The notes beneath the pieces are model-generated. The model was given only the letters and a program-made list of their open reading frames with translations, was not told the DNA's origin and searched no databases. The position numbers and the translations under genes are program-made. 64,000 bases of DNA. Source: Protopterus annectens. Its lineage: Eukaryota; Chordata; Ceratodontiformes; Protopteridae. Positions within the stretch are counted from its first letter, which is position 1, and the number at the start of each line of letters is the position of its first letter. This document shows, one piece after another, positions 1 to 9,330 of the stretch. The DNA is taken from contig NC_056733.1 in assembly GCF_019279795.1 (NCBI RefSeq), forward strand, positions 1,418,809,156 through 1,418,873,155. Reading direction: 5' to 3'.

Positions 1-110
1 CCATGTTTCAAAGACATGCGTCTGGAGTGTTTCTCCCTGGGCCTCCGCTGAAAATTGGCTCGTTGCAAGTCGGACTTTCCCGGTTAACAAATGTTTAAAA
101 AAAAATAGAG
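1..110 (+). repeat. SINE 3' fragment
   Basis: The first ~100 bases end in a short A-run and match, in opposite orientation, the SINE at 29470-29712; the tail also resembles 62408-62485. Shared words include GTCGGACTTTCCCGG and a GGAGTGTTTCTCCCTGGGCC block. It interrupts the RT region of DIRS copy A0 and is cut by the window edge. Family assignment rests on internal similarity only. Confidence 0.55.
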
Positions 111-1750
111 AGCAGGGAAAGGACTTGCTTTTGCACCTCTGCCCACTGGTTTGGAGGTAGATCTGGGAACCCTTTTGGGGTTGGAAGAATGTGGAAAGAA
201 AATCTGTATCCCTGGGACATTATGTTGAGGACCCAGTGGTCAATGGTAATGGTGGCCCAGGTGCTTGCGTGAAAGGAGAGTTTTCCTCCTAGGTGTAAGT
301 GAAGGTGGGCAGAGGGAGAGAGGGTGTGGGAGGAGAGTCATTGTGAGTTCTTACAATGAGGGGGTGGCCTAGAACTCCCTGGTTTTGAAGTGGAGCAATT
401 CCACTGTTTTGATCTCTGCATTCTCTGTGGCTGCTGTCTGGGGGGGGGGGGGGTCTGCTTTCCCGGGTTCTGGGCTGAACTGACCTGGTGGGAGCAGGAA
501 AGGACCAGTGCTTGGAGGGGCAATGCCTGCTGAATCTGGGTGGCTGGACCTGTAAGAAATCCTTAACTGTCTGCATAGATTTAGCTTTTTCGTCCATCTT
601 TTTTAAGACCTCTTCTGCCTTTGTGCGAAATAAGTTGTCTTTGTGCAAGGGTGCATCCAATAATTTAGATTTAACATGGTCTGGCAAGGGCTGTTCCTTA
701 AGCCATGCATGCCTTCTAAGGACAGAACCAGCGAATGCTGTCCTGCAAGAAGCTTCTAGGGCATCAAAACCACAGTGTAAGGTGTGCTTAGTCACTTGGC
801 TTGCAGAATTCATTAACTCTTGTAACTCTTTAGATTCTGCACAAGCAGGAAAGGAAGACGCTTTTTGTTTGAGGAGTTCCATGGTATGTTGCTGAAATTT
901 TAGCATATGGAATTGGCAATTTAGTGCTCTGATAGCAAGAGCAGCAGAGGTGTATTTTTTTGCCCCATCTGTCTAGTGCTTGGGAATCCCTATCTGAGGG
1001 GGTGGGATTCTTACCAGAGGTTGCTTTAATTCCTTTAGGCCCTTGAGAAATTACCTCAGGGTCAGCAGTAGGATTTTTGAAAATAAATTTGTGTGAGTCA
1101 GGGACTCAATAATACCTGTCAGGCTTTCTGGGTGCAGGAGGGAGGGTGTCAGGAGTCAAACTGGATTCCAGGAAAACATTCTCCACAACATCCAGGACTG
1201 GGGAATGGCCAGGGGTCTGTGCTGTGGAAGATCTAAGAATTCCCTGAGTCTCTTTTTAGACTGAGGGTAGTCCTGACATTCCCATTGGGCATGCTACCTT
1301 AAGGTATGAAGGGTTTCCCCAAAGGAAAAGACCTCGGGTGGAAAGGCTGAAAGAATGGAATCCTCTGCATGAGAATCCTCATAAGCAGAGAAGGGTTGCA
1401 TGTCTTCATATTCAGATGCATCAGAGTTATCAGACTCCTGTTCAGACAAAACTACTGGGGACAGATCTCTTTTTCTTTTGGAAGGGGTAGCTTGGCTTCC
1501 CCTGATCAGCATGATAAGGTCTTCTGCCATTTTAAGCATTTGAGACTGAGGCAAGGAAGCAGGTGCCTGAGATTGGGTCGTCGGTTTCTTAGGTGTGGTT
1601 CACACCCTGGACCTTAGAAACTCGGTAGTTTTTAAAAGAACAGTAGACGCGAAAGAAGTCATCGGTTTGTGTTGAGAGTCATAGTGCGAAGTATTTCTTC
1701 AGAATCCAGTGCCTGCTCAGCGGCTCCGGACCCATCCAAGGGAGAGACAA
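111..1750 (-). mobile_element. DIRS-like retrotransposon A0, left part
   Basis: This is the older DIRS copy into which copy A is inserted. It holds the region before RT (about 111-290) and most of ORF1, and runs off the left edge of the window. It resumes at 7262. Joining bases 1750 and 7262 gives an uninterrupted ORF1 reading across the junction, so the two parts were once one element. Confidence 0.85.
289..1745 (-). pseudogene. DIRS ORF1 (gag-like), middle and C-terminal part, copy A0
   Basis: The minus-strand ORF at 289-906 matches ORF1 of copies A, C and D. The shared block is TLHCGFDALEASCRTAF, then RRHAWLKEQPLPDHVK, LLDAPLHKDNLF and KSMQTVKDFLQVQPPRFSR. A Pro-rich tail follows, over the G-run at 440-453. 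The acidic middle (about 1294-1554) lies in other frames, so frameshifts are present. ORF1 of DIRS elements is assumed to be a structural, gag-like protein; its function is not shown here. The N-terminus is at 7262-7652, separated by copy A. Confidence 0.75.
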
Positions 1751-1980
1751 AGTTGTGTACCTACCATAAATGTAGATGTTCAAGTGTATTCACTGTTGCA
1801 GTCATTACACTTGGGTTATCCTGCTGGCAGGCTACCCGCAGTCGGCCAGAGTTCCAAAGTCTAGGTCCGGCGTCGGTTGCTGTCTCCTCTTCCCTGACGT
1901 CAGTGCGCCAGGGGTATAAAAGATGCAGCCAACGCCATTTGCTTCAGTTTTTCTTGCCCCAGATATCAGGTGCCCCAAAT
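1751..1980. repeat. Left inverted terminal repeat of DIRS A
   Basis: From GTTGCAGTCATTACAC onward (about 1793-1960) this is a near-perfect reverse complement of the right end (about 7080-7245). Shared stretches include GGTCCGGCGTCGGTTGCTGTC and the TATA region. The outermost ~45 bases (1751-1795) are instead complementary to 2138-2185 in the ICR. Inverted rather than direct terminal repeats separate DIRS elements from LTR retrotransposons. Confidence 0.85.
1895..1922 (+). promoter_or_regulatory. CRE-like palindrome plus TATA box in DIRS terminal repeat
   Basis: TGACGTCA at 1895-1902 is followed 11 bases later by TATAAAAG (1914-1921). The same pair, in terminal repeats of either orientation, occurs in copy D left (TGACGTCA 32906-32913), C right (38177-38184) and D right (42278-42285). 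A right has the decayed form TGACATCA. Spacing suits a Pol II core promoter; activity is inferred. Confidence 0.55.
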
Positions 1981-2137
1981 AGGTAGGCTGAAAAATATAG
2001 CAAAAAGAAATGCATGCACAAAAATAACATTTCCTTCATCTACAAGCAAATACACCAAAAAAGGTTGTATAGGACAGAGAAGTACAGATAAGACCCAGCA
2101 AATGAAAGGAGGATGGTGGGAGGGTAATCTGGACCGC

Positions 2138-2232
2138 AACAGTGAATACACTCAAACATCTACATTTATGGTAGGTACACAACTGTACTATGTTCATCGT
2201 GTTTCACTGTTGCAGTCATTACACTTGGGTTG
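2138..2232. repeat. Internal complementary region (ICR) of DIRS A
   Basis: Two blocks are joined here. 2138-2187 is the reverse complement of the left end (1751-1795). The block from ATGTTCATCGTG to ACACTTGGGTT (about 2197-2231) is the reverse complement of the right end (about 7220-7261). In DIRS elements the ICR is thought to template completion of a circular DNA intermediate, so it should read across the circle junction. That is what is seen. Confidence 0.8.
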
Positions 2233-2262
2233 AATCCCAAAGCTGAGGTTGGGTGGCTGGGC

Positions 2263-3330
2263 CTAAACAGGATTAAGAGAGCCTACAAGGCCCTGCAGAA
2301 CTGCAGTGGCAAAGCTTGCTCTGGATTTAGAGTAGAGAGGTAAGTGGTAGTGCTTGGTGAAAGTGTGCACTGAACTCCAGGTTGCAGCCTCTAAAATGTC
2401 TTTGGTTGGTACTCCTCTGAGGAAGGCTGCTGAAGTGGCTGCTGCTCTGGTTGAATGTGGCCTAATGCCCTTAGGCACTGGCTTGCCATGTTGTGAACAG
2501 CAGAAACGAATGCAGTGTCCTATCCATTTTGAAATAGTCTGCTTTGAGATAGGCTTTCCTTGTGATCCTGCAGCATAAGCTACAAACAGTTGCTCAGTTT
2601 TTCTGAAAGCTTTTGTTTTGTCCAAATAGAAGCATAGCTGTCTGTGTATGTCCAAAGCGTATAGAAGTCTCTCCCCTTTATTCTGGGGATTTGGATAAAA
2701 TGTTGGCAAATGAATGGTTTGGTTAAGAGCCACACTGGATACTACCTTTGGAATAAATGTTGGGTTTGTCCTTAGAGAAACCCTGTCCTGATGAAAAATG
2801 ATGAAAGGTTCCACTGCCATCAATGCCTGTAACTCCGAGACTCTTCTTGCTGAAGTTATTGCTAGGAGCAGAGCAGTTTTCCATGATAAGAATTTTATAT
2901 CAGCTGTATTGGCTGGCTCAAAAGGAGGCAATGTGAGCTTTTCTAAAACAAAATTGAGGTCCCATGTAGGTATCGGTGCTCTTCTTGGGGGTCTTATGTT
3001 TTTTGCCCCTCTGAGGTACTGTCTTAGTAGTGGATGAGAGAAAATTGGAGGTTCCGTGTTGTAATGAGCTGAAATGGCAGAGGCATGGATCTTAATTGAT
3101 GAGAAGGATAGGCCTTTGTCCAGCATCTCAGTTAAGTATTGTAAAATCTGAGGTATATTTGGAACAAGTGGTTCGAGTCCGTGTGCCTGGTTCCAAGCAA
3201 TAATCTCTTCCATTTTTCTGCATAAGATTTCCTAGTGCTGGGCCTCCTGGCTTCTAAAATGACATCCATAACAGCTTTAGAGAGAGGTGTGGTCTGAGTG
3301 GCTATATTATCTGCCATGCAGCCAGATTTA
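2263..3330 (-). pseudogene. Tyrosine recombinase (YR) of DIRS A
   Basis: The 316-codon stretch at 2263-3213 carries the YR signature: box-I Arg in TSARRVSELQ, HxxR in PHSTRAAATS, and the nucleophile Tyr in TFTKHYHLPL. YRs integrate circular DIRS DNA by strand exchange without target duplication. The N-terminal arm-binding part (RRPSTRKSYAEKWKR) is in another frame at about 3215-3320, upstream of a frameshift. The C-terminal catalytic part looks complete. Confidence 0.88.
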
Positions 3331-5164
3331 AGGTTCTGAGTTGACTGTGCAAAATCTGATTGTTTTGTTGAGTCAGAAGATGAGGAATTTGAGGTAAAGG
3401 CCAGGCTGGGCCTTAAAGCCAAGCTCTTTAGGATTGGGTACCAGTGCTGGCGTGGCCAGTCTGGGGTAATCAGGATCATCTTTGGCCTCTCTTGTCTGAC
3501 TTTTAGGAGCACCTTGGTAAGAAGAGGCAGTGGAGGGAAGGCATAAACTGTCAGGGTTTTCCAGCTAAATGATAGAGCATCCACTTTCCATGCTTGAGAG
3601 TGATAAGTGCAGAAGTTCTGTAGTTGGCAATTGTGAGGGGAGGCAAAAAGAACTATGTCTGGGTGTCCCCATTTCCTTGTTATCATGCTGAACACCTGTG
3701 GATTTAGTTTCCATTCATGCAGATCCATGAGATTTCTGCTTAGTTTGTCTGCCAGTATATTTTTTGTTCCTGGCAGGAATTGTGCCTGCAGATGTACTTG
3801 ATAGTTCAGTGCTGTGTTCCACAAAGTCATGGTTGCGTGCATAGGGGATAGGAATGTTTGCCCCCTTGCTTGTTTATGTACCACATAGTGGTATTGTCCA
3901 TCTTTAGTAATAGTTGTCCTGCTGTCAGGGCATTCTGTACAGCTAGCATCTCTTTTTGATTGATGTGAAGATGCATTTGTTCCTTGGGCCATGTGCCCTG
4001 AATACAGTTTCCTGCCATATGTGCCCCCCAGGCATAATCCAATGCATCCGTTGTTATTGTCTGCCTGGCTGTGGGTAAGGTGAAAGGCTGTCCCTTGTTG
4101 TGGTGACAGGCCTGGGACCACCATCGAAACTCCTGTTGTAGGCAGGGAATTAAAGTTATGATTATTTCCAGGCTGTGACAATGTTGAGTCCAAACACTTT
4201 TTAGAAACCATTGTAGTTTCCTCATATGCAGTCTTGCATATGGAATTAGTAGAATGCAGGACGCCATGAAGCCCAGGGCATGCAAAATTTTTCTTGCAGG
4301 GAGCTGGGTCTTTGTTACCAGCATTTGAAAGTAATGAGTTAGTTGCCTTTGTTTGTCTGGCTTGAGATAAGCCATCTGGGCAGTTGTATTTAAGCTTGCA
4401 CCCAGGAATATTATGTCTTGAGAGGGCACTAGTTTTGATTTCTTTTCATTTACTGTGTACCCTAGGCAAACTAGTAATCTTTTTACAAATGCCAGATGCT
4501 TTAGAAGAATGTCCTTGCTCTTTGCTTGAATGAGACAGTCGTCCAAGTAGGGATATATTTGAATTCCTTTTTGTCTGCAGAATGCAATTACTGGTGCCAG
4601 GCATTTTGTGAAGACCCTGGGCGCAGTAGTTAAGCCACAGGGCAGTGCAGAGAGTTGGTAATGCATTGGGCCAGCTATGAATCTGAGGTATCTTCTGCAA
4701 GATTGTCTGACTGGGACATGCAGGTATGCCTCTTTGAGGTCCAAAGTAACTAGCCAAGCCTTCTTGCCCAGCATGGGTAGAAGTTGCTATAGTGTTAACA
4801 TTTTGAATTTTGGAAAATCCAGGAAAGTATTTAGGATTGACAAGTCCAGTATTGGTCTCCAGGCTTTGTCCTTTCTGGGTACCAGGAAAAGTCTTGAGTA
4901 AAATCCTTGTCCCTGTTCTTGCTGTGGTACTTATTGAATAGCTCCCATGTCCATGAGAGCAGCAATTTGTTTTTGTGCCTCTGCCCATTGGTTTTGTGGC
5001 AGGTCCGGCATACCTTTTGATTTTGGAAGGGTGTGAAAGTGGAACCTGTAACCCTGAGAAACAATATTCAGTACCCATTTGTCCTGGGTGATTATGTGCC
5101 AATTTTTTGAGAAAAGTGCTAGCTTGCCCCTCAGGGGTGCTGCCAAAAGATAAGTGCTTGGCAT
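3331..5164 (-). pseudogene. Reverse transcriptase-RNase H-methyltransferase-like polyprotein, DIRS A
   Basis: RT motif A (VTLDLKEAYLHVP), motif B (ALPCGLTTAPRVF) and motif C with an intact catalytic YLDD lie in the 3827-4774 frame. RNase H follows (TTDALDYAWG, INQKEMLAVQ, MDNTTMWYINKQGG). Next is a block with VLFASPHN and VYAFPPLPLL, which in DIRS elements corresponds to the Dam-like methyltransferase region. The upstream part (4931-5164) and the MT-like part (3132-4211) are in different frames, so this is a frameshifted copy with its RT catalytic core preserved. Confidence 0.85.
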
Positions 5165-5177
5165 TTGTACAGGGAAG

Positions 5178-6942
5178 TCATTGGGACTGTTTCCTATAAG
5201 GTTGTGATTTGTCTTTTCCTCCTTTGGGGGCTGAAGTACCCCATTGTTTTTGTCTGTAGGAGCCTTGGGGCTGAGATCTGCCTCTTGGGTGTCTGTATCT
5301 GTCTCTTTGTGGCCTGTCTGATACCAGAAAGGACCAATTTTTAGAAGGCCAGTTTCTGCTAAACCTACGTGGTTGAACCTGTAAGAAATCCTTTACTGTC
5401 TGCATTGATTTTGCTTTATCCTCCATTTGCTTTAACACCTCTTCTGCCTTAACACCAAACAAAGTATCATGATGTAGTGGAGCATCCAATAATTTTACTT
5501 TAACATGTTCAGGCAAACTTTGTTCTTTCAACCAAGCATGCCTACGAATGACAGAGCCTGTAACTGCGGCTCTACAAGATGCCTCTAATGAATCAAAACC
5601 ACATTGAAGAGTATGCTTTCCCACTTGTTCAACTGCATGCAATAAATCCTGCATTTCCTTACTGTCAGGACTTTCAGAGATTGTAACCATTTTTTGTTTT
5701 AATATGGACATGAGATATTGTTGATATTTAAGCATGTGAACTGGCAATTTAAAGCTCTTACAGCTAAAGTAGCAGAAGTGTCAACTTGTTTCCCCCATCT
5801 ATCCAGAGCTCTGGAATCCCTATCCGAGGGGACAGGATTTTTAGCAGTGGAAGCCTTAACCCCTTTAGGACCCTGAGAAATTGTTTCTGGGTCTGCAGCA
5901 GTGTTTTTGTAAAGAAATTTATGAGAGTCAGGGACCCTGTAGTACCTGTCTGGCTTGACTGGTGCAGGGGGTAAAGAATCAGGAGACAGACTGGATTCAG
6001 AGAAAACATCATCAACAATATCAAGCACAGGGGGAATAGCCAAAGGCCTGTGCTGAAGCAATAAAAGAAAATATCTGAGCCTTTTCTTGGATTCTGAGTA
6101 ATCCTGGCTCTCCCAATGGAAATGCTCCCTCATGGTGTGCAGGGTTTCCCCAAAAGAATAATCCTCAGGCGGAGAGGCTGAGGGTATAGACTCTTGTGCA
6201 TCAGAGTCCTCATAGGGAGGGAGTGAATATCCCTGATCAGAAGAGGAATCAGAGGAAATAGAAACCTGGTCAGAGGAATCATAGTCAGGGTCTTGCCTAG
6301 GCCTTTTGTCTTGAGGGGGATGGGATGTTTCTTTGGTATGGATGACTGTTCAGGAGAATGCTGTACTTGTTTTCTTATCTTTAATGGTGTTTTTGATTTT
6401 GCCTTGGCTGCTGTAGTGGACTTAATAGTAAGCTGTGAAGGTCTGAAAACACCCTCAGAAGCCGATGCCTGCTCAGCGGCTCCGGACCTATCTGAAGGAA
6501 TAGTTTCCACAGGCCCAATACCTTGAGTTTCCACAGGCCTCGGTGTCTCCATGTGGCTGTCAGTTAAGGCCTGTGGCTCTGAGGTAGCGGGTGTCAGGGG
6601 CTGCAAAAGCGCCTCATTGAGAACCGGAGAACGAGCAACTGGCCTAGAAGAGGCTTCGTCGTCGGTTTTGGACCTCGGATGCCTGTCCTTTTCTTTGTCT
6701 TTGCGTTTTTTATAAATTCTGGTCGTCGGTTGTTCCGACGGCATTATGTAATTAAACCTTCCGCCAAAATAATGTAAAGCAAAATTAAACCGACGTTTAA
6801 TAGTGCGTTTGTTGAATCTAGCACAAAACCGACAACTGGTAACGTCATGGTCAGGGCCTAGGCAAGGAATACAGTAAGAGTGAAAGTCCTTATAAGTTAT
6901 CTGCTTCCCACAAGAAATACAATTATTAACTTTTACTGACAT
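5178..6942 (-). pseudogene. DIRS ORF1 (gag-like), copy A
   Basis: Starts MSVKVNNCISCGK at 6942, about 24 bases downstream of a CCCC-AAC-GGGG hairpin. The N-terminus has a Cys/His cluster, CxxC-x9-HxxCxxC-x4-H-x4-CxxC, suggesting zinc binding. A basic region, an acidic Ser-rich middle and the conserved C-terminal block (QCGFDSLEASCRAAV, RRHAWLKEQSLPEHVK, KSMQTVKDFLQVQ; 5178-5747) follow. The reading changes frame near 6290 and 5760. Likely a structural RNA-binding protein, by position only. Confidence 0.8.
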
Positions 6943-6979
6943 TGGTCTGGAGCAAGAAAAAGTTTCCCCAACGGGGTAC

Positions 6980-7261
6980 TTAGCTTTATTGAAGACTTCA
7001 GTTCTGAAACTCTATTTCGAAAATCTCTGGAGTCGGCCGACTGGCACTTGTGAACTGCTTTTGCTTCGGGCACCACGCGGCAAGAAAGTCTGAAGAAAAT
7101 GGCGTTGGCTGCATTTTTTATACCCTTGGCGCACTGACATCAGGGAAGAGGCGACAGCAACCGACGCCGGACCTAGACTTCAGAACTCTGGCCGACTGCA
7201 GGTAGCCTGCCAGCAGGATAACCCAAGTGTAATGACTGCAACAGTGAAACACGATGAACAT
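6980..7261 (-). repeat. Right terminal repeat and leader of DIRS A
   Basis: On the minus strand it begins ATGTTCATCGTG at 7261. It carries a TATA-like TATAAAAAA after a decayed CRE (TGACATCA) and runs to the CCCC-AAC-GGGG motif (6966-6976) before ORF1. It is the inverted partner of 1751-1980. It probably holds the 5' promoter and leader. Confidence 0.75.
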
Positions 7262-7652
7262 CCGCAGGATCCTTAGTCGAAGAAGAGTTTTGCGGCATAC
7301 CAGACTGCGAAAGCGCCTCACTGAAGACTGGAGAACTGACTACTAGCTTAACGGAAGCGTCATCGGTAGGGTTGGCCCTATGCGGTCTGTCTCTGTCTTC
7401 ATCCTTACGTTTTTTCGGAAGATCTGCTGTCGGATGGTTTACCAAAGCCATATCGGAATTCGAGGACTGTAAGTGAAAATATCTAGCTACAATAAGGGCC
7501 TGACGACATATAGTTCTGGCGTTGAACAAAGCACAAAAGCAACAGCGTGGGGAGTCGTGGTTTGGGCCTAAGCAAGTGACGCAGTAAGAATGAAAGTCTC
7601 GGTGTGGTATTTGCTTTCCACAGGCAAGACAACTGTTAACTTTTTCTGACAT
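7262..7652 (-). pseudogene. DIRS ORF1 N-terminal part, copy A0
   Basis: Starts MSEKVNSCLACGKQ at 7652. It shows the same Cys/His cluster as copy A (CLAC, FHSYCVTC, PNHD, CCFC), then a basic KKRKDEDRDRPHRA stretch and SSPVFSEALSQ. The frame is open until copy A interrupts it at 7261. The extra residues VHRVSLLQSLHLG read there belong to copy A, not to this protein. Confidence 0.75.
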
Positions 7653-7968
7653 CGGTTAGTGCAAGAAAAAAGTTTCCCCAATGGGTTAGTTAGCTTTAGA
7701 AGACTTCAGCTTCAATTCGTAAGACGAAACTCAGGTAGCGGCCGATTGGCACTCGTGCGAACTGCTTCTGCTTCAAGCTCCGTGGCAAGAAAGACTGATG
7801 TAATGGCATTGGCTGCCTTACTTTATACTACTGACAACCTGATGTCAGTCCTGAAGCAACAGCAACCGGCGAAGAAATACTAAGCCTCTGGTATTCAGGC
7901 CGGTCGAAGGCTACCCTGGCAGGGATAACCCAAATGTGATGACTGCAACAGTGAAATACAAAGAACAT
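7262..7968 (-). mobile_element. DIRS-like retrotransposon A0, right part
   Basis: Continuation of the element at 111-1750 beyond insertion A. It contains the ORF1 N-terminus and the right terminal repeat. It ends at GAACAT (7963-7968), the same terminal word as copies A, C and D. The CCCC-hairpin motif before ORF1 (7676-7686) is partly decayed. Confidence 0.82.
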
Positions 7969-8392
7969 CTGCTTCCAGTTCTGTACTACAGAATCTACAT
8001 TTATCTGTATAGCGCACATTTTCTACAGATTTTGTAAAGCAACATGTAGTCAGTCTACCTTCCTGACCCATTATTATTAACTATTTTGTGGTTTAAATTT
8101 ACCTCCTCTTAGCCATTCATGAACTGAATCTTGAGCAACATGTAGTTCGTCCAGCAGTTCTACTTGCTGCTATAACTGTGAACTCTCCACTTTTCGTTAC
8201 CTTTCTTCTTGTTCATAGTCTTTATATTAATTCTATTTTGGCACCTTCTGTTACCAGTTTTTTTTTTTTTATTAACACTTCTGTTTTTATTTAGATAACT
8301 GCTCCTTAATCTAAACACAGATATCATCTTAAACTTTTCTTTGTAGATTTTCAAATGCAAACATAGTGAAAGTTCTAATGTCAGTAAATATG

Positions 8393-8704
8393 TCTGCAGC
8401 ATACCTCTTAACCTCTTACAGCAAGAAATCTGGACAAAGCCATAAATAAGAGTGGGACAAAGGCCCAAAAATAGTGACACTTTTTAAATATTGCTCTTAC
8501 AAACTTGATAGAATAACAGCATGAATTTTCCTAAGGATATGAAGTCTGAAACTCAAATATCTCTCATTATTTTCTAACTTCAATCTTTAATGATTTATCA
8601 CTAATTTGCCAGAAAAACACAATTTTATGAAAATCGGACAAAAAATATGAGGCCAAAATCTGGACAATCTGTGAAAATGTACAGCTGAGAGGTATGGTGC
8701 AGTC
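8393..8704. repeat. Candidate MITE with ~40-bp imperfect terminal inverted repeats
   Basis: The left end reads CATACCTCTTAAC ... AAATCTGGACAAAG. The right end, reverse-complemented, reads CCATACCTCTCAGC ... AGATTGTCCAGATTTT. The termini are therefore inverted, and both sides carry TGCAG next to the ends as a possible short target duplication. About 310 bp, no ORF, consistent with a non-autonomous DNA transposon. Superfamily not assigned. Confidence 0.5.
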
Positions 8705-9059
8705 TCGTAACTGAAGACATGCATATTCAACTTCAAGATGGCTCATACCACCATCAGACAGAGGGAGATAATCATGCCATGTGCTTACTTTTACATATCA
8801 TTTGATAAGAATAAAGTAACTCTCTTATTTCTCTGTCCAACTGATCCAACACTTTTTCAAGCTAGCCATTCACATAAAAGTTACATCAGAATACAAAAAA
8901 CAAGCTGATTTATAGCCTGTAGTTTATTCTTAGATAGCAAGGCACAAACACTCCCACCCCTTCACAGACTCAACTTACTTGTGTGATCAAAACATACTTT
9001 TGAGTTTTGAAAGTTAGACAATGTGAATGTTCAGCAATTTCCTCCATCTCTTAAGTTTA

Positions 9060-9330
9060 TCAAAGGAAGACATGATTGATAAAATGCAGGGTAACCCACA
9101 TGACAAATAAGGGGATGAGCAAATGGAACAGATATTTGATTGTTAAAACAAATTTAGAAGAATAAGTAAATACAAAAAGCAAATAACATGGATAAAGGCA
9201 AGTCCAAGCAAAACCAAAGAACCAGCAGAAAAAAATGAAAGGACTGACCAACATGGCTAAAAACAATACAGCTTTAATAACTGATAAGTGCTTTCATACT
9301 CAATGGCGCCTCATCAGACCATAAAGCACA
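9060..9330 (-). mobile_element. Degraded Penelope-like element tail
   Basis: The layout resembles the PLE tails at 26465-26820 and 53728-53920: AT-rich sequence, a GCAAAACCAAAGAACC word (compare GCAAACCAAGGCAC), then a hammerhead-like core read on the minus strand. No coding part remains. Assignment rests on similarity to the better-preserved copies in the window. Confidence 0.45.
9271..9327 (-). ncRNA. Hammerhead-ribozyme-like relic (decayed)
   Basis: On the minus strand CTGATGA (9311-9317 complement) and GAAAGC (complement of 9290-9295) occur in the right order. A distal stem I can pair GCTTTA with TAAAGC (9271-9276 with 9322-9327). Stem II is not preserved, so cleavage activity is unlikely. 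Comparison with 26628-26684 and 55610-55653 supports common origin. Confidence 0.4.

Larger units (their letters stand above)
1751..7261 (-). mobile_element. DIRS-like retrotransposon A (5.5 kb, all parts present)
   Basis: This is a full-length copy. From the right it has a terminal repeat (6980-7261), ORF1, RT-RNase H-MT-like ORF, YR, ICR (2138-2232) and an inverted terminal repeat (1751-1980). It lies in ORF1 of copy A0. The right end is GAACAT, as in copies C and D. Joining the flanks leaves no target duplication, which fits YR-mediated insertion. Coding parts are frameshifted, so it is probably not autonomous now. Confidence 0.88.

Noticed and set aside
488..895. Plus-strand ORF of 135 codons
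   Set aside because: Antisense shadow of DIRS ORF1 (289-906 minus), with no motifs of its own.
1753..2190. Stand-alone ~440-bp MITE with 45-bp inverted ends
   Set aside because: The same module occurs at the left end of every DIRS copy, and removing it together with the DIRS body restores the host frame. It is the left terminal repeat plus ICR, not a separate element.
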